DNA from: Deltaproteobacteria bacterium HGW-Deltaproteobacteria-14
GTDB taxonomy: Bacteria > Myxococcota_A > UBA9042 > PHBI01
Assembly: GCA_002841945.1 (NCBI GenBank)
Contig: PHBI01000004.1
Span: 1-64,000 of the forward strand
DNA length: 64,000 bases
Direction: 5' to 3'
The notes under the pieces are model-generated. The model was not told the DNA's origin. It did not search any database and worked only from the letters and a program-made list of their open reading frames with translations. The translations under genes and the position numbers were made by a program. This document shows, one piece after another, positions 8,598 through 17,018 of this stretch. The stretch's first letter is position 1; every line of letters starts with the position of its first letter.

Positions 8598-10608
8598 CCG
8601 CCGGCCACCCGCCTGGGACGCGGTCGTCCGCGCCGCCGCCCTGGCGCTCGCCGGCGCGCTCCTCGGGGGGCCAGCCCCGGCGCACGCGCGCCCCCGCACC
8701 GTCCTCGAGGCCGCGCGGGTCGACTCCTTCGAGGCCAAGCTCGATCTGTTGAGCCGGGTCGACTTCGAGCGCTACCAGATCTTTGCGGTCGACCCCGAGC
8801 CCCGCGAGGCGACCAAGCTGCTCCTCGGCCAGCGCATCGGCGCCCGCGGGACCGGCTCCTTCGTTCACCCCCGCTTCTGGCGCTGGTCGCTCGCCATCAA
8901 CGTGCTGCTCATCGAGGACCTCCTCCGCGGCGAGCTCGCGAGCGTGCAGCCCGCCCTCGACGCCCCGAGCCTCGCCGAGGCCGACCGCTTCCGCGTCGAC
9001 GCCGAGTACGACGCCCGCTGGACCTTCCTCGGCGAGCACCCCTACCCGGTCACGGTGTTCGCGACCCGCGGCACCCAGCTCCTGAGCCGCATCTTCCAGA
9101 GCAACTACTGGCTGACGACCTCGACCTACGGGGCCAGCGCCGCCTGGCACAACGACGTGTTCCCGATCAGCGTCCAGTACACCTTCCAGCGCAACGACGG
9201 CGAAGAGCGCGAGCTCACCTCGAGCGACGAGGTCCACCAGCTGCAGGTCGGCGGGCAGCGCGAGGGGACCCGGGCGACGGTCCGCCTCGACTACCGGATG
9301 ACCGACTATCACAACCGCGTCTTCGCGGGCGTCGACTACCTCATCCACCGCCTCGACCTCGACCACCAGTACAAGCTCGACGCGGACGGCACCTGGCTCC
9401 TCGGCACGCGGGTGCGCGCCCAGCGCCGCGAGACCGACCGCAACACCTTCTCCGAGGTTCGCCTGCTCGAGAGCCTGCAGCTCACCCCCGACCGCTCGCT
9501 CCGCCTACGCACCCGCTACGAGCTGGCCTGGTGGCGGCTCGACGCCGAGGACGTGCTCGAGAACGTCGGCTGGCTCGAGGCCCGTCACCAGCTCTACAAG
9601 AGCCTCACGACGACGCTGCACGCGCGCGTCACCCACGACCTCGGCGACAGCGGCGACCGCCTCGACGCCGCGGTCGGCGGCGCCCTGCTCTACCGCAAGC
9701 AGCTCGGGCCGAGCCTCGTCATGGTCCACGGCTACCAGGGGCTCGCCGGGTGGAGCCGCTCCTCGAGCGACCTCGTCGAGGCGCGGGTGGTCGACGAGCC
9801 GCTCACGCTGGTCGGCGAGATCCCGGTGCGCCTGGCCTTCGCCGACGTCGACCAGGCCACGGTCGACGTCGTCGACGCGACCCGGACGATCCGCTACCTC
9901 CGCGGGCGCGACTTCGAGCTCTTCACCTCGGGGGCCGACACCCTGATCCGGCGCCTCCTCGGCGGCGACATCCCCGAGGGCGCCTCGGTGCTCGTCTCCT
10001 ACACCCACGCGACGACCGGCGTCGCCTCGGGGCGCTCGGCCGAGCACCGCTACACCGGCCGCCTCGAGACGACCGCCTGGGACTGGATCCGCCTCTACGC
10101 GGAGTACGGCTACCAGGACCTCGAGCGCTGGGGCTCGCTCCACGACCACCTGTCGGCCCACGAGCTCAAGACCGGCGTCGAGGCGACCCTGTGGAACGCC
10201 CACGCCTCGGCCGAGTACCACCTGTACGCGACAGAGCGCTTCACGGCCCACGAGCTCACCGCGACCTCCTCGGTCCTGCTGCCGCTCTCGGGGTCCTTCG
10301 AGCCCGTCTTCGGCGTGCGCGAGAACTACATCCACATCGACGCCCTCGATGAGCACAAGAACGCCTTTCAGGTGTTCACCGAGGCGCAGCTCCCCCTCGG
10401 CGACGCCCTGAGCGCCAGCTGGCGCGCCACCCTGGACTGGGAGCTGGGCGGCGCCAACGACGGGCTGTTCCTCAACGGGCGCGCGCGCGTGACCTGGCGG
10501 TGGCGCAAGCTCACCCTGTGGTTCGAGTACGAGACCCGCCTCGCGCAGAAGGAGTTGGAGGCCTATGGGCGCCACAGCGTCTCGCTCAACTTCCGCCGTG
10601 AGCTGTAG
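8584..10608 (+). CDS. Large outer-membrane beta-barrel, probable porin of a porin-cytochrome conduit
   Basis: This 674-residue exported protein has a signal peptide ending near PAHARP. The body is dominated by alternating polar/aromatic strands with charged turns (for example YEYHLYATERFTAHEL-like segments and TRARVTWRWRKLTLWFEYE near the C-terminus), the texture of a transmembrane barrel of 20 or more strands. Length is like MtrB/PioB or Geobacter OmbB-type porins, though I see no diagnostic motif that assigns one family. The terminal residue is Leu, not the usual Phe. It overlaps cytochrome genes at both ends (14 and 44 bases). That supports a role as the sheath through which cytochromes cross the outer membrane. 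Confidence 0.7.
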   Translation: MPRADRRPPAWDAVVRAAALALAGALLGGPAPAHARPRTVLEAARVDSFEAKLDLLSRVDFERYQIFAVDPEPREATKLLLGQRIGARGTGSFVHPRFWRWSLAINVLLIEDLLRGELASVQPALDAPSLAEADRFRVDAEYDARWTFLGEHPYPVTVFATRGTQLLSRIFQSNYWLTTSTYGASAAWHNDVFPISVQYTFQRNDGEERELTSSDEVHQLQVGGQREGTRATVRLDYRMTDYHNRVFAGVDYLIHRLDLDHQYKLDADGTWLLGTRVRAQRRETDRNTFSEVRLLESLQLTPDRSLRLRTRYELAWWRLDAEDVLENVGWLEARHQLYKSLTTTLHARVTHDLGDSGDRLDAAVGGALLYRKQLGPSLVMVHGYQGLAGWSRSSSDLVEARVVDEPLTLVGEIPVRLAFADVDQATVDVVDATRTIRYLRGRDFELFTSGADTLIRRLLGGDIPEGASVLVSYTHATTGVASGRSAEHRYTGRLETTAWDWIRLYAEYGYQDLERWGSLHDHLSAHELKTGVEATLWNAHASAEYHLYATERFTAHELTATSSVLLPLSGSFEPVFGVRENYIHIDALDEHKNAFQVFTEAQLPLGDALSASWRATLDWELGGANDGLFLNGRARVTWRWRKLTLWFEYETRLAQKELEAYGRHSVSLNFRREL

Positions 10609-12076
10609 CCCTCACCGACGCGAGCGTCGCGCCGGCCTCCCGAGGTGGAGCCGGCGCGGCGCCCTCGCGTTCGCCTTGGCCATCGCGGCGGCCGCCGCCG
10701 GACCGAGCGCGCGCTCAGCCGGCCCCTCGGTCGTCGGCTCGCCCCACGACCTCACCCTCGGCACGGCGACAGGGGCCGGCGCCGGCTCGGCTACCCGCGA
10801 GATCTGCGTCTTCTGCCACGTCCCCCACGGCGCCAGCGGCGACGGGCCGCTGTGGCACGCTCCCGTCCCCCACCAGGCCTACCAGCTCTACGCCAGCGCC
10901 ACCCTCGACGCCGACCCGCGCCAGCCGGACGGCGCCTCCAAGCTCTGCCTGAGCTGCCACGACGGCACCCTCGCCTCGGCGGCGCTGTCCCCGCGCCCAG
11001 GCACCGTCCGCCGCGGCGTCGGCCCCCACGGCGCGCTCCCCGGCGGCGCCGGCGCGCTCGTGCTCGGCACCGACCTCTCCGACGACCACCCGGTGTCGAT
11101 CGTCTACGACGCCGAGCTGGCCGCCCGCGACGGGCAGCTCCTCGCCCCGGAGCGCGCCCCGTCGGGCCTCGGCGGCACCGTCGCGAGCGACCTCCTCGAC
11201 CCCCACAAGAAGCTCCAGTGCACCGCGTGCCACGACGCCCACGACGACAGCCGCGGCGGCTTCCTGCGCATCGACGCGGGCGACGACACGCTCTGCACCA
11301 CCTGCCACGCCCTGCGCGACTACTCGCGCTCGGCCCACTCCCCGGGCCAGTCGCCGCTGCTCGCCGCCGGCTGCGCCACCTGCCACACGCCCCACGGCGC
11401 GAGCCGCGAGTCCACGCTCTTGCGCGCGCCCGAGCAGGCGCTGTGCGGCGGCTGTCACGAGGCGCAGGGGCGCGCGATGGCCCCCGGAGCGCCGACGCGC
11501 CACACCCTCGGCGCCCGCCGCGACGGCGCCACCCACCGGGTGATGGCCTGCTCCACCTGTCACGCGCCCCACGTCGTCCGCCCCGCGCGGCTCTACGAGC
11601 GGCAGCTCCTGACCGATCCCGACGACCCGACGCGCCCGCCGGCGCTCGTCCCGGAGGCCGAGACCCCCTACGGCTACGCCGCCTCCCCGCGCGGCGCCCG
11701 CGAGTCCGACCCCGGCTTCTGCCTCGACTGCCACGACGGCAGCTGGCCCGGCGCCATCAACATCCGCGGCGAGCTGGCCTCCCCGCGGGTCGTGCTGACG
11801 GCGTTCGCCGTGGGCCGCACCAACCTGCACGCCGTTCACGCCGACGGCTCGCGGGCCGGCCACACCTCTATCGACCGCACCTCCGTCGGCCACACATCCC
11901 TCGGCGACGGGGCGATCGGCTGCACCTACTGCCACGACGCCCACGGCACCCGCGGCAACTCCGGCGTGCCCCGCGGCAAGCTCCTCTACCCCTGGCTCGA
12001 CGTGCGCGCCTTCCCCTACCGCGGCAAAGCCTCGTGCGGCACGAGCGACGCCGGCCGCAGCTGCCACGGCACGTGA
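10565..12076 (+). CDS. Nonahaem c-type cytochrome (long paralogue)
   Basis: The ATG at 10565 gives 503 residues and overlaps the barrel gene by 44 bases; the true start may be a little further in, ahead of the hydrophobic segment ALAFALAIAAAAAG. Nine CXXCH sites are visible (CVFCH, CLSCH, CTACH, CTTCH, CATCH, CGGCH, CSTCH, CLDCH, CTYCH). A degenerate final pair ends in SCHGT with no CXXCH spacing. The first half repeats the layout of the tetrahaem protein at 5782 (PLWH, SKLCLSCHDGT, DLSDDHPVS). It is probably the largest haem carrier of the conduit, periplasmic or extracellular. Confidence 0.88.
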   Translation: MGATASRSTSAVSCSPHRRERRAGLPRWSRRGALAFALAIAAAAAGPSARSAGPSVVGSPHDLTLGTATGAGAGSATREICVFCHVPHGASGDGPLWHAPVPHQAYQLYASATLDADPRQPDGASKLCLSCHDGTLASAALSPRPGTVRRGVGPHGALPGGAGALVLGTDLSDDHPVSIVYDAELAARDGQLLAPERAPSGLGGTVASDLLDPHKKLQCTACHDAHDDSRGGFLRIDAGDDTLCTTCHALRDYSRSAHSPGQSPLLAAGCATCHTPHGASRESTLLRAPEQALCGGCHEAQGRAMAPGAPTRHTLGARRDGATHRVMACSTCHAPHVVRPARLYERQLLTDPDDPTRPPALVPEAETPYGYAASPRGARESDPGFCLDCHDGSWPGAINIRGELASPRVVLTAFAVGRTNLHAVHADGSRAGHTSIDRTSVGHTSLGDGAIGCTYCHDAHGTRGNSGVPRGKLLYPWLDVRAFPYRGKASCGTSDAGRSCHGT

Positions 12077-12114
12077 GCGCGCGCCCCCACCTCCTCGGTC
12101 CCTCGGAGGACGAC

Positions 12115-12669
12115 ATGCCCCACCCCCGCCTCGCCCCACGCCCCATCCTCCGCATGGCCGGCGCCGCCCTGGCCGTCCTCGCGCTGGCGGGACCGGCCCG
12201 GGGCGCCGCCCCCCCGACCCGGATCGCCACCGTCGACGTGCGCGCCGTGGTGATGGCGCTGCCCGTGGCCGGCCAGGTCCGCGCGCGCCTCGCCGAGCTG
12301 ACCCAGCAGCGCGCCCACGCCCTCGAGCGGCAGAAGCGGGCGCTGGCCGAGGCCGCGCAGGAGGTCGAGGCCTCCACCGCCCCCGAGGGCGCCCGCGCCG
12401 CCAAGCGCGACGCCATCGAGCAGCAGCGCAAGCAGCTCATGGCCAGCGCCCACGGCCTGAGCGACGACCTGCGGCGCGAGGAGGAGAGGCTCCTGCGGCC
12501 GGTCTACGCGAAGATCGACGCCACCGTGGCGGCGCTCGCCGTCGAGGGAGGCTTCGCCCTGGTGCTGCGCGCGCCGGTCAGCGGCGTCGTCTACCAGGCC
12601 CCCGGCGTCGACCTCGTCGACCTCACCGAGCCGGTCACCGCGCGCATGAAGCGCGAGGGCTCGCCATGA
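12115..12669 (+). CDS. OmpH/Skp-like periplasmic chaperone
   Basis: This 184-residue product starts at the ATG at 12115 (GGAGG upstream). After a signal peptide ending near ARGAAP comes IATVDVRAVVMALPVAGQ, the start of the OmpH/Skp fold. A long charged helical segment follows (about 60-130), then FALVLRAPVSGVVYQAPGVD, the usual Skp C-terminal strand. Skp-type trimers hold unfolded outer-membrane proteins in the periplasm. One encoded next to a very large barrel is most simply a dedicated chaperone for it. The downstream gene overlaps by ATGA. Confidence 0.8.
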   Translation: MPHPRLAPRPILRMAGAALAVLALAGPARGAAPPTRIATVDVRAVVMALPVAGQVRARLAELTQQRAHALERQKRALAEAAQEVEASTAPEGARAAKRDAIEQQRKQLMASAHGLSDDLRREEERLLRPVYAKIDATVAALAVEGGFALVLRAPVSGVVYQAPGVDLVDLTEPVTARMKREGSP

Positions 12670-13799
12670 GCCGCCGCGCGCTCACCGCCTGCGTCCTCGC
12701 GCTGTGGGGCTGCGACCCCCGCGCCGCCTCGGTCCTCGACGCCACGGAGACCGCGGCCGACGCCGTCCCCGACGCCGTGACCGCCCCCGACACCGTGACC
12801 GTCCCCGACACCGTGACCGTCCCCGACACCGTGACCGTCCGCGACGCCGTGACCGTCCCCGACACCACGGCAGCCGACACCGTCACCCCACCGCCGCCCG
12901 AGGAGGCGGTCGTCACACCGTGGGCCGGCGGCGACCCCGACGCCGCCCCGGTCGTCACCTGGATCGGCGCCCTGAGCCACCCCGACATGGAGTCGCCCCA
13001 CCGCATCGCAACAAGCCCGAGCGGCCGGGTGGCGGTGGCCGATCCACGCCGCCACGCGGTACACCTCTTCGCGCCTGATGGTGCGTTGCAGCACAGCATC
13101 GTCGGGATCGACGAGCCCCTCGGCTGCGCCTTCGACCCCTTCGGCGCGCTCTTCGTCGGGGACGGCGCCAGCGGCGCGGTGCGCCGCTACGGCGGCGACG
13201 GGGCGCCGCTCGGCGAGCTGCGGCCCGACGTGCCCTTCGCCCGCCCCGGCGAGCTGGCCTGGGACGCGGGGGCGGAGCTGCTGTTCGTCGTCGACAGCGG
13301 GCGCGGCGCGATCGGCGCGTACACGGCCGAGGGGCTGGCGCTGTTCGAGCTGGCCGCCCCGACCGCCGAAGGGGGCGCGTGGGCGTTCCCGACCGGCCTC
13401 GCCGTCGCGCCCGGCGGCGACCGGCTGTACGCGGTCGACCACGACGGCGCCAGCGTCCGGATCTACGATGGCGCCGGGGTGTGGCAGGCGAGCTTCGGCG
13501 GCTACGGCGCCGACCCCGGCGAGCTGACGCGGCCCCAGGGGGTCGCGGTCGATCCCTCGGGTCGCGTCTACGTCGCCGACGCCTTTCAGGGGCGGCTGCA
13601 GGTCTTCGGCCCGAGCGGCGCGCACCTCGGCTACGCCGGTGACTTCGGCGACGCGCCCGAGCAGCTGCGGCTGCCCTCGGACGCGACCTTCGACCCCTAC
13701 CACCGCCTGCTCGTGACGTCCTATCGCACCGCGGCGGTGCAGATCTACGACGTCGACGGGCAGAGCGTGACGCCCCCCGGCGCGGAGGCCTCGCCATGA
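12666..13799 (+). CDS. NHL-repeat lipoprotein with PDTVTV stalk
   Basis: This 377-residue product starts in an ATGA overlap. A short signal peptide with a lipobox-like LALWGC (Cys about 16) is followed by a low-complexity stalk built on PDTVTV (about residues 35-75, an 18-base DNA repeat). A propeller then follows with NHL-type units such as GDRLYAVDHDGASVRIYD and GRVYVADAFQGRLQVFG. It is the second propeller lipoprotein of the operon and resembles the one at 6538. The stalk would hold the propeller away from the membrane. It overlaps the next cytochrome gene by ATGA. Confidence 0.82.
   Translation: MSRRALTACVLALWGCDPRAASVLDATETAADAVPDAVTAPDTVTVPDTVTVPDTVTVRDAVTVPDTTAADTVTPPPPEEAVVTPWAGGDPDAAPVVTWIGALSHPDMESPHRIATSPSGRVAVADPRRHAVHLFAPDGALQHSIVGIDEPLGCAFDPFGALFVGDGASGAVRRYGGDGAPLGELRPDVPFARPGELAWDAGAELLFVVDSGRGAIGAYTAEGLALFELAAPTAEGGAWAFPTGLAVAPGGDRLYAVDHDGASVRIYDGAGVWQASFGGYGADPGELTRPQGVAVDPSGRVYVADAFQGRLQVFGPSGAHLGYAGDFGDAPEQLRLPSDATFDPYHRLLVTSYRTAAVQIYDVDGQSVTPPGAEASP
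12768..12866 (+). repeat. 18-bp in-frame tandem repeat (PDTVTV stalk)
   Basis: About five tandem copies of an 18-base unit (CCCGACACCGTGACCGTC and variants) encode the PDTVTV stalk directly after the lipobox. Copy number could vary by slippage without changing frame. Confidence 0.75.
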
Positions 13800-14935
13800 A
13801 CGCTCCTCCCCTGCGAACGGCGACGCGACGGCCCTCCCGGGCGTTCGGGACCGTCGCCGCCCTGCTGGTCCTCGGCGCGGCGGGGTCCGCCGCGGCGCTC
13901 GACCCGCCCCACGACGCGAGCCACCTCCCGCAGGTGTGCGACTCGTGCCACACGCCCCACGCGAGCTATGGGACGCTGCTCGATCCGGCGGTCGGCGTCT
14001 CGGTCGAGAACCTGTGCGGCAGCTGCCACTACGCGGGCGGGCCGGGGCACGACGCCGCGGTGCATGCGTGTATCGGCGCCGCCTGCGCGCCGGAGTTCAG
14101 CCAGAGCTGCGCGGTGTGCCACGACCCGCACACGCAGCAGCAGAACGTCGTGAACGCCTCGACCTACGGCATGTTCGTGCGCGCGACGCTGACCACCCCG
14201 AGCGGCGACCCGCGCGACGTCGTCTTCACCGGCGACGAAGGCGCGAACAGCTTCGCCGACGGGGACGCGGCGATCGACGGGATCTGCCAGGTGTGCCACA
14301 CGCGGACCCTCTATCACACCGCCGACGGGGCGCACCCGACGAGCCACCTCTTCGCGTCGCTGGCGCGGTGTACGAATTGCCACGAGCACACCGCTGGCTT
14401 TCTCCCGAGCGGCGGCTGTGCGAGCTGCCACGACGACCGCAGCGCGGGCGACGCGATGCGCCTCAGCGGGCAGCACCGGCGGCATGTCATCAGCAAAGGC
14501 TACAGCTGCTCGACCTGCCACGGGTGCACGGTCGACGCGCAGGGGGCGATCATCAGCGGGGCGCTCCACGCCGACCTGAAGACCGACGTCTGCGGCAACT
14601 TCACCTGGACGCCGTCGACCCGGCGCTGCTGGAACACCGGCTGCCACGGCTCCTGGACCTGGTCGAGCCGGGCGCTCACGGCGTGTACGCTGTGCCACGG
14701 CGGCGCGACCGACGGCCGCCTCCAGGGCCTGCACCAAACGCACCTGTCGCAGCAAGATATCAGCTGCGACAGCTGTCACGCCCCGGTCGTGGTCGGGGCC
14801 AGCACGATCGGTGACCTGGGCCTGCACATGAACGGATGGGTGACCGTCACGCCCGTCGCCAACTGGAACCCCACCGCGGGGACCTGCTCGAGCTTCACCT
14901 GCCACGGCGAGCTTCACGAGACCGAGAGTTGGTGA
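13796..14935 (+). CDS. Multihaem c-type cytochrome with CX4CH sites
   Basis: This 379-residue exported protein has a signal peptide ending near GSAAAL. Nine CXXCH motifs (CDSCH, CGSCH, CAVCH, CQVCH, CTNCH, CASCH, CSTCH, CTLCH, CDSCH) are joined by two CX4CH motifs (CWNTGCH and CSSFTCH). The mixed CX4CH/CXXCH pattern is a known feature of Geobacter-type cytochromes. The unusual spacing may need a dedicated lyase or may leave those sites without haem. It follows the NHL gene by ATGA and precedes the last operon gene by 6 bases. Confidence 0.88.
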   Translation: MNAPPLRTATRRPSRAFGTVAALLVLGAAGSAAALDPPHDASHLPQVCDSCHTPHASYGTLLDPAVGVSVENLCGSCHYAGGPGHDAAVHACIGAACAPEFSQSCAVCHDPHTQQQNVVNASTYGMFVRATLTTPSGDPRDVVFTGDEGANSFADGDAAIDGICQVCHTRTLYHTADGAHPTSHLFASLARCTNCHEHTAGFLPSGGCASCHDDRSAGDAMRLSGQHRRHVISKGYSCSTCHGCTVDAQGAIISGALHADLKTDVCGNFTWTPSTRRCWNTGCHGSWTWSSRALTACTLCHGGATDGRLQGLHQTHLSQQDISCDSCHAPVVVGASTIGDLGLHMNGWVTVTPVANWNPTAGTCSSFTCHGELHETESW

Positions 14936-14941
14936 TCAAGC

Positions 14942-16942
14942 ATGATCAACCTATCTCCAAGGCGACTCCACGGCGCGCTCCTGGGCGCCGCCCTGCTCGC
15001 CGGCTGCTGCACCGGGCCGGCGATGGTGGCGCCGCCGGCCGAGGGCGTGCCGGCGCCGCCGGCGGATCTGCCCGACGCGGTCCGCTTCCGAACCCCCACC
15101 GAGACCTTCAACGAGCGCTACTACCTGGCGCTGCGTGACGACCGGATCTGGTTCAAGCCGAACCACGAGCGCACCGGCGAGCGCGGCGCCTGGCGGGTCC
15201 TGGGGCACAGCGGGCGCCCCGAGGGGTGTGGGCTGACGCGCGCCGCGCCGCCGCGGCGGCTGGTGGCCATCGCCGCGGACGGCGTGCACCTCACGGCGTT
15301 GGCGGCGGACGGGGTCTTCTACCGCGCGGTCAACCTGCGCAGAGACGGCGACGCCCCGCTGACCTGGACCGACGCGTGGGGCTGGTTCGCCGCGACCGGG
15401 CCAGGGCTGAGGTGGGAGCTGGGAGATCTGGCCGTCGACGGGGCGCGCTTCGACGTCTCCGACTCGCACATGTTCGACGTCAAGGAGGTCGGGGACGGCA
15501 ACGGCGCCACCCACTCCGTCGGCCTCGGGGTCGCGCACCTCTACGCGCTCGACCCCTCCGGCACGCGCATCTTCTACAACGACTGGTGGCTGCCGGCGGA
15601 CTGGAGTCGCCAGACCTGCGGGCCGCAGCGCGGGACCTTCGAGGCGCTGACGCTGAGCGCGAGCGCCTCGACGCTGTTCGTGGTCGGCCGCGGGGGCGAG
15701 CTGTACACGCGCCTGACGGACTTCGACGCGGGCGGGGAGAACCCGCTGCTCAGCTACAGCTTCGTGGCCCCGGACACGCGCGACGACACGCGGCGCCTGC
15801 CCCTGCCCCCCTGGCGCCGCCAGCCGCCGGTGCCCGGCGGACTCACCACCGCGCGCATCACCATCTTTCAGGACGGCGTCGGTGACGCCGCGCGCACGCT
15901 GCGGGTGGAGGGCCGCCAGGGCGACCGCGACGGCTACTTCGAGAAGCGCATCTTCGACGCCGCCTGGGTCTTCCACGAGACGGGCGAGCCCTTGTCGGGG
16001 CCGCTGCTCGACGGTCCGGCCGCGCCGGAGTCCGACGAATGGGCCAACCCCGAGGACCGGCGTCTCGTCGGGACGCTGACCCGGGACGGGGTCGACGAGG
16101 CGCTGACGGTCGAGCTGCTCGACTTCCACCCGGTCTGTTCACCCGCTCGGCTGCGGGTCCGCCGCGGTGGCGTCCCCGTGACCCAAGGGGGGCGCGAGCT
16201 CATCCTCGCCTTCCATCACGTACACACGCTGGTGCGGCGGGTGCGGCCGATCGAGCCGTGGAAGCGCGGCCAGCCGGCGGCCATTCGCGGCGCCATCGTC
16301 GCGCCTGCGGGTCTCGACCAGATCGACGACCCCGCGGCCCGGGCGCTGGTGACGCGGTACTTCGGAGACCTCGACGTCATCAACCTCGAGGGGAAGATGA
16401 CGACCGACCTCGTCGACCTGGCCGAGCTCACGGTGTGGGACCTCTTCAGGGCCCCGGCGGCCGAGAAGGGCGGGACGTCGCGCTTTCGCCTGACGCTGAC
16501 CGCTCCCGACGCGCCTCCGAGCCGCGCCGTGCGCGACGCGCCGGTGGACGACCGGGCGCCGGGCTTCGGCTACGGGCTGCTGCTCGGCGAGCCCCTCGGC
16601 CTGACCACCAAGGCGTGGATGGACGAGCATCAGGCCTTCGCCCTCTTCGTCGCCTGGGACTTCAGCGACGCCGGGCTCGCCGCGGGGCTCGACTACCTCA
16701 TCCACCTGGGACCGCGGCCGCGCGAGATGCGCCTGGCCCCCTACCTCGGCGTCGGCGGCAAGGTCGTCTTGCCGGTCGATGACCTGCAGGCGCCGCGCTG
16801 GGGCGTGCGCTTCCCGCTCGGGGTCCACGCGTACGTGTGGGCGCTCGACTTCTTCGTCGAGGTGGCCCCGGGGGCGCGGATCACCCCCGAGTGGGCCTTC
16901 GACCTCGATGTGACCGTCGGGATGCGCTTCTACCCCGAGTGA
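14942..16942 (+). CDS. Lipoprotein with barrel-like C-terminal domain, last gene of the cytochrome operon
   Basis: This 666-residue lipoprotein has a lipobox LLAGCC at about 20-23. I do not recognise its family. Residues about 60-300 show repeated Trp/Tyr-containing strand pairs (RYYLALRDDRIWFKPN, HLTALAADGVFYRAVN, TLFVVGRGGELYTRL) like a beta-propeller. The last 110 residues (from GFGYGLLLGEPLGL to the terminal VGMRFYPE) have the alternating pattern of a small eight-stranded outer-membrane barrel. It could link the conduit to the outer membrane or monitor its assembly. It is followed by a very strong terminator. Confidence 0.6.
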   Translation: MINLSPRRLHGALLGAALLAGCCTGPAMVAPPAEGVPAPPADLPDAVRFRTPTETFNERYYLALRDDRIWFKPNHERTGERGAWRVLGHSGRPEGCGLTRAAPPRRLVAIAADGVHLTALAADGVFYRAVNLRRDGDAPLTWTDAWGWFAATGPGLRWELGDLAVDGARFDVSDSHMFDVKEVGDGNGATHSVGLGVAHLYALDPSGTRIFYNDWWLPADWSRQTCGPQRGTFEALTLSASASTLFVVGRGGELYTRLTDFDAGGENPLLSYSFVAPDTRDDTRRLPLPPWRRQPPVPGGLTTARITIFQDGVGDAARTLRVEGRQGDRDGYFEKRIFDAAWVFHETGEPLSGPLLDGPAAPESDEWANPEDRRLVGTLTRDGVDEALTVELLDFHPVCSPARLRVRRGGVPVTQGGRELILAFHHVHTLVRRVRPIEPWKRGQPAAIRGAIVAPAGLDQIDDPAARALVTRYFGDLDVINLEGKMTTDLVDLAELTVWDLFRAPAAEKGGTSRFRLTLTAPDAPPSRAVRDAPVDDRAPGFGYGLLLGEPLGLTTKAWMDEHQAFALFVAWDFSDAGLAAGLDYLIHLGPRPREMRLAPYLGVGGKVVLPVDDLQAPRWGVRFPLGVHAYVWALDFFVEVAPGARITPEWAFDLDVTVGMRFYPE

Positions 16943-16959
16943 CCCGATGACCTGAACGA

Positions 16960-16991
16960 CCGGCGAGGGCGACCCTGGTCGCCCTCGCCGG
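16960..16991. terminator. Strong bidirectional terminator
   Basis: A 15-bp perfect inverted repeat (16960-16974 with 16977-16991) has only 2 bases between the arms. It lies in the 76-base gap between the convergent cytochrome operon and the RCC1 gene, and marks the end of both. Confidence 0.8.
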
Positions 16992-17018
16992 CGTCATCCC
17001 CAGCCGGGGAGACGGCCC

